NCBI GenBank assembly: GCA_008363385.1
Contig: RHKY01000029.1
Span: 1 to 56,388, forward strand
Length of the DNA: 56,388 nucleotides
Source: Acidobacteriota bacterium
GTDB lineage: Bacteria > Acidobacteriota > Thermoanaerobaculia > UBA5066
Direction: 5' to 3'
Numbering within the stretch: the stretch's first letter is position 1; every line of letters begins with the position of its first letter. Under the pieces are notes generated by a model. The model saw nothing but the letters and a program-made list of their open reading frames with translations, was not told the origin of the DNA and made no database searches. The position numbers were made by a program, and so were the translations under genes. Below are positions 9,198-17,419 of this stretch, piece by piece.

Positions 9198-9683
9198 GTG
9201 GCTGTAGATTACTTCCTGAAGATCGACGGGATCGAAGGCGAGTCGGCGGACTCGAAGCACAAGGGCGAGATCGACATCCTGTCGTGGTCCTGGGGTGCGA
9301 CGCAGACGGGGTCGATGTCGTACGGCGGCGGCGGCGGCGCCGGCAAGGTCAGCATGCAGGACTTCCACTTCACGATGCGCGTGAACAAGGCCTCGCCGAA
9401 GCTGATGCTCGCCTGCGCCACCGGCAAGCACATCGGCTCGGCGACGCTCCTGGCGCGCAAGGCCGGTGAGCAGCCCCTGGACTTCTTCAAGCTGACCTTC
9501 TCCGACCTCCTGATCTCCTCGTACCAGACCGGCGGCTCCGGCTCGGGCGACGAGGTCCCGATCGACTCCATCTCGTTCAACTACTCCAAGATCAAGTTCG
9601 AGTACCAGGAGCAGGACGCGAAGGGCACCGGGAAGGGCTTCATCCCGGCGACCTACAACCTCAAGGAGAACAAGTCGGAGTAG
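9198..9683 (+). CDS. tssD: T6SS tube protein Hcp (TssD)
   Basis: A 161-aa Hcp-family protein. It opens with the family pattern DYFLKIDGIEGES and continues with WSWG, HFTMRVNKASPKL, the LTFSDLLISSY strand and the C-terminal FNYSKIKFEYQEQ strand. Hcp hexamers stack into the inner tube expelled by the sheath and can act as a chaperone or carrier for small effectors. The start is GTG, 9 nt after an AAAGGAGG SD, the strongest SD in the cluster. A dedicated promoter upstream and a near-perfect terminator downstream make it a monocistronic unit, fitting the need for far more Hcp than other T6SS proteins. A glycine-rich loop (SYGGGGGAG) around residues 46-54 lies at a position that is usually surface-exposed. 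Confidence 0.98.
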   Translation: MAVDYFLKIDGIEGESADSKHKGEIDILSWSWGATQTGSMSYGGGGGAGKVSMQDFHFTMRVNKASPKLMLACATGKHIGSATLLARKAGEQPLDFFKLTFSDLLISSYQTGGSGSGDEVPIDSISFNYSKIKFEYQEQDAKGTGKGFIPATYNLKENKSE

Positions 9684-9708
9684 CCCCCTCCCCGACGGAA
9701 ACGGCCTT

Positions 9709-9763
9709 CCGGGGCCGCCGCGCGGGACCCACCCTGGGTCCCCCGGCGGCCCCGGAGCTTTTT
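9709..9763 (+). terminator. Rho-independent terminator after hcp
   Basis: Outer stem CCGGGGCCGCCG (9709-9720) pairs perfectly with 9744-9755, and inner stem GGGACCCA (9724-9731) pairs with 9735-9742. A small internal bulge separates them, and TTTTT follows at 9759-9763. This is the only hairpin in the window with a clear U-tract. It isolates hcp from the convergent tagJ gene. Confidence 0.85.
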
Positions 9764-9872
9764 CGCCGATCCGGCTCCGAGGCCGGCCCACGCGACGTTT
9801 TGTCGCAGTCCTCGACCGCCCGCGTCCCGCCCGAAGGTCGTCGACGCTCCCCGGCGAGGGGGCCGAGAGGCC

Positions 9873-10685
9873 CTACCTCTTCTCGAACTCGATCGTCCTG
9901 GCCTCGAAGAAGCCCTTGTCCTCGTCGTCGATCAGGAACGAGCGGAGGCCGACGCCGACGGTCAGGTCCTCCGAGAGGGACTTCCAGTCCGTCATCCGTC
10001 CGAGCCGGACCAGCTCGTTCTCGTGCCGGGACGAGCCGGGGTAGAGGGCCGGGATGAAGACGTCCCCCTCGGTCCCGTCGTCGGCTTCCACGGTCGCCGA
10101 GGACCAGATCAGGTCCCGCAGCTTCTTCGGCTCGGAGATCTTGATCTTCCGGACCTGCTCGTAGGGGAGCCAGACGTAGCGGCCCCGGAAGAGGATCTCC
10201 AGGACCGGCGCGAGGACGTCGTCGAAGTCCCGGAAGTCCTCGAACGGCTGGCCGTCGGCGGTCCCGGCGAGGGCCGGCCTCGCCTCCTCGGCTTCGTCCA
10301 GGAGCTGGCGGGCCTCGTTCACCCGGCCGGCCCGGATCGCCTCGATGGCCTGGACGTGCTTCTCGACGTAGTCGGGGGCCGGCCGCAGGAAGTGGGGGCG
10401 CCCTCCCTCCTGGAAGACCTTCGCGCGCTCCCGCTCGCCCGCCAGGTTGCTCTGGTAGACCATCAGGGCCATCTGCTGCTGCATGTTCGCCTGGGCGTTC
10501 TCGCCCGGCGTCGCCAGGGCGCCGAGCTGCTTGTCGGCCCGGTCCCACTCGCCGGCGAAGCAGAGCAGCTCGAAGAGGGACGTCCGGGCATGGACGTCGC
10601 CCGGGTTTTCCTTCACTTGACGGGTCTGCTCCTCGATCGCTCCGGCCAGGCTCCCCTTCTCGAGAAGCTCCTTGACGGTCGGCAT
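9873..10685 (-). CDS. tagJ: T6SS accessory protein TagJ (ImpE/SciE family)
   Basis: A 270-aa protein of the ImpE/SciE-type family. An N-terminal helical, TPR-like region (PTVKELLEKGSLAGAIEEQ onward) resembles a tetratricopeptide array, and the C-terminal domain carries FRGRYVWLPYEQVRKI. Where studied, TagJ (HsiE1) binds the sheath protein TssB and modulates ClpV-dependent sheath handling; it occurs only in some T6SS subtypes. The ATG at 10685 is chosen because GGAGG lies 6 nt upstream; an ATG at 10691 abuts the SD directly. This is the only minus-strand gene inside the main cluster. It is convergent to hcp and divergent from tssA, with a 119-bp shared promoter region. Confidence 0.9.
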   Translation of the reverse strand: MPTVKELLEKGSLAGAIEEQTRQVKENPGDVHARTSLFELLCFAGEWDRADKQLGALATPGENAQANMQQQMALMVYQSNLAGERERAKVFQEGGRPHFLRPAPDYVEKHVQAIEAIRAGRVNEARQLLDEAEEARPALAGTADGQPFEDFRDFDDVLAPVLEILFRGRYVWLPYEQVRKIKISEPKKLRDLIWSSATVEADDGTEGDVFIPALYPGSSRHENELVRLGRMTDWKSLSEDLTVGVGLRSFLIDDEDKGFFEARTIEFEKR

Positions 10686-10743
10686 CCTCATCCTCCCCGG
10701 GGCGGCGGGTCTGTCCCGGCCCCGTGCTCCGGCTGGTCTCGAC

Positions 10744-10777
10744 GTGACACGCGGGGAAGCGTCCGGTACAGTATAAA
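10744..10777. promoter_or_regulatory. Overlapping divergent promoters for tssA and tagJ
   Basis: On the plus strand, -35 GTGACA (10744-10749) and -10 TACAGT (10767-10772) are spaced 17 bp apart and direct transcription toward tssA. On the minus strand, TATACT (complement of 10770-10775) is a good -10 toward tagJ, although no clear -35 accompanies it. The two -10 elements overlap, so the genes could compete for polymerase or share a regulator. Confidence 0.4.
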
Positions 10778-10804
10778 GGTCAATTCGTTCGAAGGGGGCT
10801 CTCG

Positions 10805-11917
10805 ATGCCGTCTGCACCGGAGGTCATCGAGGTCGAGGCGCTGCTCGAGCCGATCCCGGGGGAGAACCCCTCGGGGGAGAGCCTTCAGTACGAAGGCCTC
10901 CACGACGAGATCCGCGAGGCGCGCCGGGCCGACGAGGACCTGGACCAGGGGGAGTGGAAGACCGACCTGAAGGAGGCGAACTGGGGGCGCGTCGTCCAGC
11001 TGGCGACGGACGCCCTGCGGGGCCGGACGAAGGACCTCCAGGTCGCCGCCTGGCTGGCGGAAGCGCTCGTCCTGACCCACGGCTTTCCGGGCGCGCGGGA
11101 CGCGCTGAGGCTGGCGCGGGGCCTCCACGAGCGGTACTGGGACACCCTCTACCCCGAGATCGACGAGGGGGACATGGAGGCCCGGGCCAACGCGATGGCC
11201 TGGCTGGACCGCCAGGTGGAGCTGGCGATCAAGAAGGTGCCGATCACGAAGGGGCCGGGCTACAACTGGCTCGACTTCGACGCCTCGCGTCCCTTCGACA
11301 TCGCCGACCCGGACCCGCTGGGCCCCGACGGCAACGCCCGTCTGGCGGAGCTGAAGCTGAAGGCCCAGGAGGAGAAGAAGCTCAGCGGCGAGGAGTTCCG
11401 CAAGGCCAAGGCGCAGTCCCCGCGCGCCTTCTACGAGCAGCTCTTCGAGACGGTCGGGGAGTGCTGGGCGGAGTTCCAGGCGCTCGACCGGGTCATGGAC
11501 GAGAAGTTCGGCCGCCAGACCCCGGGCCTGGGCCACCTGCAGAAGGGGCTGGTGGACGTCAAGGCGACGCTCGAGAAGATCGTCAAGGAGAAGCGGATCC
11601 TGGAGCCCGACCCGGTGGAAGCCGGACCCGAGGGGGCCGAGGCGGCCGCGGGCGGGGTCGAGGGGGCCGTCGTCGGCGGCGTGATGGTGATGGGCGCCGT
11701 GGGGCCGATCCGGTCGCGCCAGGACGCGGTCCAGCGGCTCCAGGAGGTCGCGGAGTTCTTCCGCAAGACCGAGCCGCACAGCCCGGTCCCGTACCTCGTG
11801 GACCGGGCGATCGGCTGGACGCAGATGACCCTCGAGTCCCTCCTCGAGGAGCTCGTGAAGGACAGCGGAGTCATGGAACGGGTCCGGGACACGCTCGGGA
11901 TCCGGCCGGCGGAGTGA
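10805..11917 (+). CDS. tssA: T6SS assembly protein TssA (ImpA)
   Basis: A 370-aa protein beginning with the ImpA N-terminal domain; the signature EPIPGENPSGESLQY is at about residues 17-31. It continues through a DLQVAAWLAEAL / FPGARDALRLARGL helical block typical of the family and ends in a short C-terminal region (about 305-370). TssA coordinates baseplate docking with tube and sheath polymerisation, or caps the distal end of the sheath in long-TssA systems. A Gly/Ala/Val-rich segment (about 275-302) links the two halves. It heads the sheath/baseplate operon tssABCEFGH, has the divergent promoter upstream, and uses a GGGGG-type SD. Confidence 0.95.
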   Translation: MPSAPEVIEVEALLEPIPGENPSGESLQYEGLHDEIREARRADEDLDQGEWKTDLKEANWGRVVQLATDALRGRTKDLQVAAWLAEALVLTHGFPGARDALRLARGLHERYWDTLYPEIDEGDMEARANAMAWLDRQVELAIKKVPITKGPGYNWLDFDASRPFDIADPDPLGPDGNARLAELKLKAQEEKKLSGEEFRKAKAQSPRAFYEQLFETVGECWAEFQALDRVMDEKFGRQTPGLGHLQKGLVDVKATLEKIVKEKRILEPDPVEAGPEGAEAAAGGVEGAVVGGVMVMGAVGPIRSRQDAVQRLQEVAEFFRKTEPHSPVPYLVDRAIGWTQMTLESLLEELVKDSGVMERVRDTLGIRPAE

Positions 11918-11972
11918 GAGCTCGCCGGTCGGACGCCGGGCCCCGGTCGAGAGGCAATCGGAAGGAGGCACC

Positions 11973-12509
11973 ATGCCGAAGAAGGAAAGCATCCAGCAGA
12001 AGCTCAAGAGGATCCGTCCCCCCCGGGTCCAGATCACGTACGACGTGGAGATCGGGGGGGCGATCGAGCTGAAGGAGCTGCCGTTCGTGGTCGGCGTCCT
12101 CGGCGACTACTCCGGCCAGCCCGAGAACCCGCTCCCGCGGCTGAAGGACCGGAAGATCACCGAGGTGGACCGGGACAACTTCGACCAGGTCCTCTCGGCG
12201 ATGGCTCCGCGCGTCATCGTGAGGGCCGACAACAAGCTGGCCAACGACGGCAGCAAGATGAACGTCGACCTCCGCTTCAACTCGATGGACGACTTCCACC
12301 CGGACAACCTCGTCCAGCAGGTGGAGCCGCTCCGCAAGCTCGTCGAGGCCCGTCAGAGGCTCTCCGACCTCCTCTCGAAGACGGACGGGAACGAGAAGCT
12401 CGAGAACATGCTGACGGACGTCCTGAAGAACGCGGCGGCCCAGAAGCAGCTCGCCGGCCAGCTCGGCATCTCGCCCGAGGACAAGAAGAGCGAGGACCCC
12501 AATGGCTAA
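11973..12509 (+). CDS. tssB: T6SS sheath small subunit TssB (VipA)
   Basis: A 178-aa sheath protein with the family's conserved blocks RVQITYDVEIGG (near residues 18-29), LPFVVGVLGDYSG and DLRFNSMDDFHPDNL. TssB pairs with TssC to form the contractile sheath around the Hcp tube. The length is normal. AAGGAGG (11963-11969) precedes the ATG at a good distance. The last 8 nt overlap tssC, so stoichiometric translation of the two sheath subunits is likely coupled. A second TssB-like domain is encoded downstream as part of a fusion protein (22665-24038). Confidence 0.98.
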   Translation: MPKKESIQQKLKRIRPPRVQITYDVEIGGAIELKELPFVVGVLGDYSGQPENPLPRLKDRKITEVDRDNFDQVLSAMAPRVIVRADNKLANDGSKMNVDLRFNSMDDFHPDNLVQQVEPLRKLVEARQRLSDLLSKTDGNEKLENMLTDVLKNAAAQKQLAGQLGISPEDKKSEDPNG

Positions 12510-13995
12510 GCAGAAGGAGAGCGCGAAGGCAGAAGCGATCGTCCAGGAGCAGGCCGGAGAGGTCGACCTCCTCTCGAAGATCATCGAGGAAGGGCGCGTC
12601 GCGCAGCACGAGAGCCAGGTCCAGCAGGCCAAGGACCTGATCGCCGAGTTCGTCCAGGGGGCGATGGCCGGGCAGATCGTCGTCTCCAAGGACATCGAGA
12701 CGGCCATCAACGCCCGGATCGCCGAGATCGACCGGCTCCTCTCGGCGCAGGTCAACGAGATCCTCCACGACGAGAAGTTCCAGGCGCTCGAGGGCTCCTG
12801 GCGGGGCCTGAGGCACCTCGTCATGGAGTCCGAGACGGGCCCGATGCTCAAGATCCGGGTCCTCAACGCCTCGAAGAAGGACCTCCTCCGGGACCTCGAG
12901 CGGGCGGTCGAGTTCGACCAGTCCGCCCTCTTCAAGAAGGTCTACGAGGAGGAGTACGGGACGTTCGGCGGCCAGCCGTTCGGCGCCCTGATCGGCGACT
13001 ACTACTTCTCCAACCACCCGCAGGACATGGCCCTCCTGGAGAAGGTCGGCCAGGTGGCCGCCGCCGCCAACGCGCCGTTCGTCGCCGCGGCCGCCCCGCA
13101 GCTCTTCGGGTGGGAGAACTTCACGGACATGACCGAGGTGCGGGACCTGGCCAAGATCTTCGACCGGGTCGAGTACCTGAAGTGGCGCTCGTTCCGCGAG
13201 TCGGAGGACTCCCGGTACGTGGGCCTGACGATGCCCCGCACGCTCGCCCGGATCCCGTACGGCGCGGACACCCAGCCGATCGAGACGTTCAAGTTCGAGG
13301 AGGACGTCGACGGCCGGGACCACAAGAAGTACCTCTGGACGAACGCGGCCTACGCCTTCGGCACCCGCCTCACCGAGGCCTTCGCGCTCTACGGGTGGTG
13401 CGTCGCGATCCGCGGGGTGGAGGGGGGCGGCCTCGTCGAGGGGCTGCCGTTCCACACCTTCCAGACCGACGAGGGGGACGTCGCCCTCAAGTGCCCCACC
13501 GAGATCGCGATCACGGACCGCCGCGAGAAGGAGCTGTCCGACCTCGGCTTCATCCCGCTCGTCCACTGCAAGAACACCGACTACGCGGCGTTCTTCGGCG
13601 CCCAGTCGGCGCAGAAGGCCAAGAAGTACGACTCCGACGCCGCGAACGCCAACGCGCGGCTCTCCACGATGCTCCCCAACATGTTCGCCGTCTCGCGCTT
13701 CGCCCACTACCTCAAGGCGATGATGCGGGACAAGATCGGCAGCTTCATGTCCCGGACGGACTGCGAGCGGTTCCTGAACCAGTGGATCTCGCACTACGTC
13801 CTGCCCGACGACACCGCCTCGCCGTCGGCCAAGGCGGAGCGGCCTCTGCGCGAGGCGAAGATCGAGGTCGTCGACGTCCCGGGCAAGCCCGGGGCGTACC
13901 GGGCCGTCGCGTTCCTGAGGCCCCACTTCCAGCTCGACGAGCTCTCGGTCTCCCTGCGGCTCGTCGCGGACCTGCCGACGTCCGCGCGCAAGTAG
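12502..13995 (+). CDS. tssC: T6SS sheath large subunit TssC (VipB)
   Basis: A 497-aa sheath protein with an N-terminal amphipathic segment (about residues 10-32) where ClpV recognises the contracted sheath. The core includes FQALEGSWRGLRHLV (about 93-107), GGQPFGALIGDY, MPRTLARIPYG and IPLVHCKNTDYAAF. A full C-terminal region (about 375-497) contains CERFLNQWISHYV. Length and all domains are normal, in contrast to the shortened TssC-like half of the fusion protein encoded at 22665-24038. It is translated from within the end of tssB. A 68-nt gap then leads to tssE. Confidence 0.98.
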   Translation: MAKQKESAKAEAIVQEQAGEVDLLSKIIEEGRVAQHESQVQQAKDLIAEFVQGAMAGQIVVSKDIETAINARIAEIDRLLSAQVNEILHDEKFQALEGSWRGLRHLVMESETGPMLKIRVLNASKKDLLRDLERAVEFDQSALFKKVYEEEYGTFGGQPFGALIGDYYFSNHPQDMALLEKVGQVAAAANAPFVAAAAPQLFGWENFTDMTEVRDLAKIFDRVEYLKWRSFRESEDSRYVGLTMPRTLARIPYGADTQPIETFKFEEDVDGRDHKKYLWTNAAYAFGTRLTEAFALYGWCVAIRGVEGGGLVEGLPFHTFQTDEGDVALKCPTEIAITDRREKELSDLGFIPLVHCKNTDYAAFFGAQSAQKAKKYDSDAANANARLSTMLPNMFAVSRFAHYLKAMMRDKIGSFMSRTDCERFLNQWISHYVLPDDTASPSAKAERPLREAKIEVVDVPGKPGAYRAVAFLRPHFQLDELSVSLRLVADLPTSARK

Positions 13996-14063
13996 CCCTT
14001 TCCGGCGCGGCCTCTTCCGACCGGTCGGCGCGGGCGGAAGGCCCGGCCCACGGAGGCGCCCTG

Positions 14064-14549
14064 ATGTCGAGGTTCGACAACGAGGTCCGGGTCACCCTCT
14101 CGGTCCTCGACCGGCTCATCGACTACGAGCCCGAGGTCTCCCGGGAGGCCCCCGCCTCGCGCTCGAAGAACCTGCGCCTGCTCAAGCAGGCGGTGCGCCG
14201 GGACCTCGAGTGGCTCCTGAACACGCGCCAGCCGCCCCTCCTGCCGGCCGGCCTGTCGGAGGTCCTCGGCTCGGCCTGGGCGTACGGGATCCCGGACTTC
14301 AGCACCCTGAGCTCGCGGAACCCGTCCGACCAGCTCCGCCTCAAGCGGGCGCTCGAGTTCGCCCTGGAGGCGTTCGAGCCCCGCCTGGAGGACGTCGTCG
14401 TCCACGTGGACACGACCGACACCGTCACCCGGACCCTCCGGTTCCGGATCGACGCCCGGCTGAAGGTGGACCCGGCGCCCGAGCCGGTCACGTTCGACAC
14501 CACGTTCCAGATCGGCAACGGCGAGTTCCGCGTGAAGGGCGAGGCATGA
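14064..14549 (+). CDS. tssE: T6SS baseplate protein TssE (gp25-like)
   Basis: A 161-aa protein homologous to phage T4 gp25. It opens with SVLDRLID and has the helical block RSKNLRLLKQAVRRDLEWLLNTR, which includes the R-DLE-LLNTR pattern central to the gp25 fold; strands ending in FDTTFQIGNGEF close the domain. TssE nucleates sheath assembly on the baseplate. ATG 14064 follows an upstream GGAGG with reasonable spacing. The stop overlaps the tssF start as ATGA (14546-14549), which supports both assignments. Confidence 0.95.
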   Translation: MSRFDNEVRVTLSVLDRLIDYEPEVSREAPASRSKNLRLLKQAVRRDLEWLLNTRQPPLLPAGLSEVLGSAWAYGIPDFSTLSSRNPSDQLRLKRALEFALEAFEPRLEDVVVHVDTTDTVTRTLRFRIDARLKVDPAPEPVTFDTTFQIGNGEFRVKGEA

Positions 14550-16399
14550 GGGACGAGCTCCTCGGCTACTACGAGCGGGAGCTGGCGTTCCTGCGCCTGC
14601 TCGGCGCGGAGTTCGCGGAGAAGTACCCGAAGATCGCCGCCCGGCTCGTCCTCGAGCCGGACCGGTGCGAGGACCCGCACGTCGAGCGGCTCATCGAGTC
14701 CGTCGCCTTCCTGGCGAGCCGCGTCCACCTCAAGGTGGACGACGAGCTGCCGGAGGTCACCGAGTCGTTCCTCAACGTCCTGGCCCCGAACCTCCTGGCG
14801 CCGGTCCCGTCGATGTCCATCGTCCAGTTCGTCCTCGACCCGTCCCAGGTCAGCCTCCAGGCGGGGCACCGGGTGGACAAGGGAGCGGTCGTCTACACGC
14901 GCGCCGTCTCCGGGACGTCCTGCCGGTTCCGGACCGCGTACCCGGTCGACCTCTGGCCGATGGAGGTGAAGTCGGCCCGTTTCGAGCTCCCGGTCCCGGG
15001 CGTCGGGCCCGAGGAGGGGGTCCGGACGGTCCTCCGGCTCGAGCTGAAGACGTTCGGGGACCTGCCGCTGTCGGACCTGAAGCGCCGGGTCTCCGAGTCC
15101 GAGGAGAGGCCGATCGACCGGGTGCGCGTCTACCTGCAGGGCGAGGGGAAGGCCGTCTACTCGCTCTACGAGCACCTCCTCAACGACGTGGTCGCGGTCG
15201 AGCTGCGCCCCGGCGGGCCGCGCGACGTGCCGTCCCCGATCCGCCTCGACCCCTCCTGCGTGAAGCCGGTCGGCTTCGAGCGCGACGAGGGGCTCCTGCC
15301 GTACACCGACCGCTCGTTCATGGGCTACCGCCTCCTGCAGGAGTACTTCGCCTTCCCGGAGAAGTTCCTGTTCCTCGACTTCACGGGGCTCGAGCGGGCG
15401 GTCGGCCACCCGGCGTTCACCGACACGCTCGAGGTGGTCTTCTACTTCCGGCGCGAGTTCGCCCTGGAGCGGAACGTCACCGCGCAGACCTTCCGCCTGC
15501 ACGCCACGCCGATCGTGAACCTCTTCAGCCACGTGGCCGAGCCGATCCGGCTGACGCACCTGCAGCCGGAGTACCGGGTCGTGGCGGACGTGCGGCGGCA
15601 GGAGGCGATGGAGGTCTACTCCGTCGGCTCGGTGACGGCGACGATCCGGAACACGGACAAGGTCGTCGAGTTCCGCCCCTTCTACTCGTTCCAGCACGGC
15701 TACGACCGGGAGGCGCAGAAGACGTTCTGGTACGCCAGCCGCCGCCCCTCGACCCGGAAGGACGACGAAGGGACGGAGGTCTACCTCTCGCTGGTCGACC
15801 TCGGCTTCCACCCCTCTCAGCCCGACGCCGACACGATCACCGTGGAGGTGACGTGCACGAACCGGGACCTGCCGGGGCGGCTGCCGATCGGCTCGGGCGA
15901 GGGGGACTTCCAGCTGGAGGGGGCGGGCGTCTTCAGCACGATCCGCTGCCTGAGGAAGCCGACGCCGACGCTGAGGATCCCGCTCCGGCGGGGGCTCCAG
16001 TGGCGGCTCGTCTCCCACCTGTCGCTCAACGTCCTGTCCCTCGTCGAGGGGGGACGGGGCCCCGAGGCCCTGCAGGAGATCCTGCGCCTCTACGACTACG
16101 CCGACTCGGCCGCCACCCGCCAGCAGATCGCCGGTCTGACGAAGCTCTCCGCGCAGCGGGTCCTCCGGTCCGTCGGCGCGCTGCACGCCAGCTTCGTGCG
16201 CGGGCTCGAGGTGACGGTGGAGCTGGACGAGACCCAGTACATCGGCGCGGGGCCGTACCTCTTCGCCTCCGTCCTCGAGCGGTTCCTGGGGCTCTACGCC
16301 TCGGTGAACTCGTTCAGCCAGCTGGTCCTCGGCACGCGCCAGCGGGAGGGGGTGCTCAAGCGCTGGCCGCCGCGGGCGGGGGAGTCGATCATCCTGTGA
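14546..16399 (+). CDS. tssF: T6SS baseplate wedge protein TssF (VasA/ImpG)
   Basis: A 617-aa protein with the N-terminal TssF signature MRDELLGYYERELAFLR and VLEPDRCEDPHVERLIESVAF (about residues 36-56). ELPEVTESFLNVLAPNLLAPVPS follows, all standard for VasA/ImpG proteins. TssF forms the baseplate wedge with TssG, TssE and TssK. The length matches the family. It is translationally coupled at both ends: ATGA with tssE and GTGA with tssG. Confidence 0.97.
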   Translation: MRDELLGYYERELAFLRLLGAEFAEKYPKIAARLVLEPDRCEDPHVERLIESVAFLASRVHLKVDDELPEVTESFLNVLAPNLLAPVPSMSIVQFVLDPSQVSLQAGHRVDKGAVVYTRAVSGTSCRFRTAYPVDLWPMEVKSARFELPVPGVGPEEGVRTVLRLELKTFGDLPLSDLKRRVSESEERPIDRVRVYLQGEGKAVYSLYEHLLNDVVAVELRPGGPRDVPSPIRLDPSCVKPVGFERDEGLLPYTDRSFMGYRLLQEYFAFPEKFLFLDFTGLERAVGHPAFTDTLEVVFYFRREFALERNVTAQTFRLHATPIVNLFSHVAEPIRLTHLQPEYRVVADVRRQEAMEVYSVGSVTATIRNTDKVVEFRPFYSFQHGYDREAQKTFWYASRRPSTRKDDEGTEVYLSLVDLGFHPSQPDADTITVEVTCTNRDLPGRLPIGSGEGDFQLEGAGVFSTIRCLRKPTPTLRIPLRRGLQWRLVSHLSLNVLSLVEGGRGPEALQEILRLYDYADSAATRQQIAGLTKLSAQRVLRSVGALHASFVRGLEVTVELDETQYIGAGPYLFASVLERFLGLYASVNSFSQLVLGTRQREGVLKRWPPRAGESIIL

Positions 16400-17391
16400 A
16401 GGACCTCCTCTTCTCCGAGGGCTACCGGTTCGACTTCTTCCAGGCCGTGAGGCTCCTGCAGCGGCTCTACCCGGACCGCGAGCCCGTCGGGGCGTCGGTG
16501 GACCCCCGCAAGGAGGCCGTCCGGTTCCGCTCGAAGGTCTCGCTGGCGTTCCCTCCGAGCGCCATCGACGAGATCGAGGCGCCGCCCGAGGCCGAGGAGG
16601 GCCGGCCGGCGCGGATGACGGTCCCGTTCTGGGGTCTGACCGGGCCGCTCGGGGTCCTGCCGCTGCCCTACACGGAGCTCCTGATGGAACGGGTCCGCTT
16701 CAAGGACACCGCCCTGTGGGAGTTCCTCGACCTGTTCCACCACCGGATGCTCTCGCTGTTCTACCGGGCCTGGGAGAAGTCCCGCTTCCCGGTGTCTTAC
16801 GAGCGGACGGGCGAGGACGCCTTCACGACTTACCTCTACGACGAGATCGGGATGGGGACGGGCGGGCTCCGAGGCCGGATGTCGGTCCCGGACCAGGCGC
16901 TGGTCTACTACGCGGGCCTCGTGGCGCAGAAGCCGCACTCGGCGTCGGCCGTCTCCCAGGTCCTGGGCGACTACTTCCGGGTCCCGGTGACCGTCGTCCA
17001 GTTCCACGGGCAGTGGCTGCCCCTGGAGGCCGAGAACCTGACGCGGATCGGCGCCGCCAACAGCGAGCTGGGGAAGAACGTGGTGGCCGGGACGCACGTC
17101 TTCGTCAGCCAGTCGAAGTTCCGCGTCCGGCTCGGGCCGCTGACGCTCCGGCAGTTCGGGGCGTTCCTGCCGAACGGGAGGGCGCTCCGGCCGCTCGGGC
17201 AGCTGACCCGGTTCCTGGCCGGGCTGGAGTTCGACTTCGACGTGCAGCTCGTCCTGAAGAAGGAGGAGGTCCCCCCCTGCCGGCTCGGCGGCGAGGGGCC
17301 GCTTCCGCCGATGCTGGGCTGGTCGACCTGGATCCGGACCGAGGAGATGAAGGAGGACGCCTCGGACGTCGTCCTCCCGATCGATAATTGA
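16396..17391 (+). CDS. tssG: T6SS baseplate wedge protein TssG (VasB/ImpH)
   Basis: A 331-aa protein of the VasB/ImpH family, recognised by FDFFQAVRLLQRLYP near the N-terminus, VRFRSKVSLAFPPS, and the core MTVPFWGLTGPLGVLPLPYTELL (about residues 74-96) followed by FLDLFHHRMLSLFYRAWEK. It partners TssF in the wedge complex. The start is GTG at 16396, overlapping the tssF stop as GTGA with no separate SD, as expected for re-initiation. A 28-nt gap with GGGAGAG precedes clpV. Confidence 0.96.
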   Translation: MKDLLFSEGYRFDFFQAVRLLQRLYPDREPVGASVDPRKEAVRFRSKVSLAFPPSAIDEIEAPPEAEEGRPARMTVPFWGLTGPLGVLPLPYTELLMERVRFKDTALWEFLDLFHHRMLSLFYRAWEKSRFPVSYERTGEDAFTTYLYDEIGMGTGGLRGRMSVPDQALVYYAGLVAQKPHSASAVSQVLGDYFRVPVTVVQFHGQWLPLEAENLTRIGAANSELGKNVVAGTHVFVSQSKFRVRLGPLTLRQFGAFLPNGRALRPLGQLTRFLAGLEFDFDVQLVLKKEEVPPCRLGGEGPLPPMLGWSTWIRTEEMKEDASDVVLPIDN

Positions 17392-17419
17392 CGCAAACGG
17401 GCGACGCAAGGGAGAGACG

